From Rhynchopus sp. YZ270_cl-10 (Eukaryota; Euglenozoa; Diplonemea; Diplonemida; Diplonemidae): a stretch of 64,000 nucleotides of DNA. This document shows positions 63,093 to 64,000 of the stretch, one piece after another. How positions within the stretch are numbered: the stretch's first letter is position 1; every line of letters begins with the position of its first letter. The DNA lies in assembly GCA_964035575.1 (NCBI GenBank), contig OZ037870.1:1218014-1282013 (forward strand), read 5' to 3'. A program made the translations under genes and the position numbers. The notes beneath the pieces are model-generated. The model was not told the DNA's origin. It worked only from the letters and a program-made list of their open reading frames with translations, and did not search any database.

Positions 63093-63650
63093 ATGGTGGG
63101 GTTTGGGAAGTTTCTTGGTGAGGTGAGCAGCCAGCATGGCGTGGCGAAGCATTCATTTGACTATCATAAGATGAAGGAGGAGTTGGCGCGGCTGGTGGGG
63201 AGTCGGAGTGAGAGTGAGAGCGAGCCTGGGTTGGTGGAGTCTGATGCAGAAAGCGTGAGCGTTGCGACAGACCCAGACGAACCGCAGCCCACTGCCGCGG
63301 AGTTTATTGAGAAGCTTGAGGACGAGATGTACCGTGTGAATACTATTGTAAAGCAGAAGCTTAAAGCCCTGCAGCGTGTGCGCAAGGTGCTTGATTCTGC
63401 GCGTCATGTGCGTGGCTTCCGTGCAGCACAACAAAACAGCATCGTCCTCATGCAACTCTCCAACGTATATGACGATGTGATCCTCGTGCTCTGGTTCATG
63501 TATCTCAACTCCATTGCGGTCTCAAAGCTTGTCAAGAAATACAACAAAAACATGCCGAATGACCGTTACACAATCGACCCGTCGAGGTGGCTGTTCCTCC
63601 ACGCAGGGTTGTCGCATGCGCAGAAGGCGAAGGTATTGTTTGATTTTTAG
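63093..63650 (+). CDS. SPX-domain protein, 5' part (phosphate/inositol polyphosphate sensing)
   Basis: The first exon encodes about 180 residues of an SPX domain: a start MVGFGKFLGEV (family: MKFGKxL), DYHKMKEELARL, an acidic insert with Ser/Glu, then FIEKLEDEMYRVNTIVKQKL and, near the end, LNSIAVSKLVKKYNKNM followed by HAGLSHAQKAK. The Lys cluster KLVKKYNK is the usual inositol-polyphosphate-binding helix. SPX domains gate transporters, polyphosphate polymerase (VTC) and XPR1-like exporters; which one follows is unknown. A donor AAG|GTATTG at 63633 probably ends the exon; the open frame stops five codons later. The next exon was not settled and may lie beyond the window. Confidence 0.85.
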   Translation: MVGFGKFLGEVSSQHGVAKHSFDYHKMKEELARLVGSRSESESEPGLVESDAESVSVATDPDEPQPTAAEFIEKLEDEMYRVNTIVKQKLKALQRVRKVLDSARHVRGFRAAQQNSIVLMQLSNVYDDVILVLWFMYLNSIAVSKLVKKYNKNMPNDRYTIDPSRWLFLHAGLSHAQKAKVLFDF

Positions 63651-64000
63651 TTTTTTTGTACAAGCGAATCAAACGGCCCCAGATCAGATCCCCAGAGAGT
63701 CGGACCCCAGCAGCGCCTCCCCCCGTGTTGCTGCAGACGGCGGTTGGCTGTTCAGTTTTGATTAGTTTGAGTGTTTAGGTACTTTAGTGACGGACTGCAC
63801 GCTCGATGATGATGACGATGATTTTTTTTTTTTGTTTTTTCTTCGACTTTCTTTTCGGGTTGTTTTGTGCGCGCGACCAAACTGGGAAGGCCTTTGTTGA
63901 CCTCATGTATTCCTGCGCAGTGACATCACTGCGCCATCCAAAACATTCCTTCAGTTGGACTACTGCAGCCCTTCGCCGCTGTGGCTGCGCTGTGGCGCCA
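63651..64000 (+). other. Probable intron/3' exons of the SPX gene, cut by window end
   Basis: A stretch at 63670-63770 is open in more than one frame (one ends ADGGWLFSFD), and 63880-64000 is GC-rich and could be coding after a CCTGCGCAG acceptor near 63921. The splice pattern cannot be fixed from this fragment. A GATGATGATGACGATG tract lies at 63805. Confidence 0.4.

Overview
This window is nuclear DNA of a unicellular eukaryote. The genes have short GT-AG introns (44-190 nt, one of 510 nt), mostly with GTATGN donors. They encode eukaryote-only families: ABCF2, EML, SPO11, MAPEG, SPX and a CCR4-like EEP nuclease. Coding DNA is GC-rich; the DNA between genes is full of A and T homopolymers. 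Every gene I can support lies on the + strand across all 64 kb, and many starts have a pyrimidine tract plus AG a short way upstream. That layout, together with a secreted leucine-rich-repeat protein resembling kinetoplastid PSA-type antigens, suggests a free-living euglenozoan-like flagellate with polycistronic transcription. This lineage call is inference; no spliced-leader gene was found.

Layout. 1-16.58 kb: five near-identical 3.3-kb tandem units, each with one secreted LRR protein gene; the array probably continues to the left. 16.7-19.2 kb: a membrane-anchored EEP nuclease and an acidic protein with a degenerate repeat of about 32 residues. 19.2-29.5 kb: a gene-poor stretch with small structured repeats, MITE-like elements and a decayed tyrosine-recombinase element. 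29.5-43.9 kb: ABCF2, an EF-hand/coiled-coil protein, an MDR oxidoreductase with a long tail, a small membrane protein, a coiled-coil gene, a ubiquitin-like/WD40-like protein and SPO11. 44.4-48.8 kb: three MAPEG genes, two inside a recent segmental duplication. 49.1-58.7 kb: a charged protein, a six-exon EML-type microtubule protein, a small dual-acylation candidate and a Gln/Ser-rich protein. 59.4-61.3 kb: a 1.85-kb terminal-inverted-repeat element. 61.7-64 kb: a basic helical protein and an SPX-domain protein cut by the window end.

The strongest unexplained signal is a family of short RNA-like hairpins. Nearly all lie between genes, all have the same polarity as the genes, and most share a GAGGC core and a 3' tail of CATCTTATAAAC plus pyrimidines. 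Arm changes partly covary. One member is cleanly present in one half of a segmental duplication and absent from the other, and one sits in an ABCF2 intron where its tail supplies the pyrimidine tract of the 3' splice site. A second structured module of about 100 nt occurs upstream of every LRR gene and at three other sites. The genes do not form an obvious single pathway; several (EML, EF-hand/coiled-coil, dual-acylated protein) suit a cell with a microtubule cytoskeleton or flagellum, and SPO11 implies meiosis.
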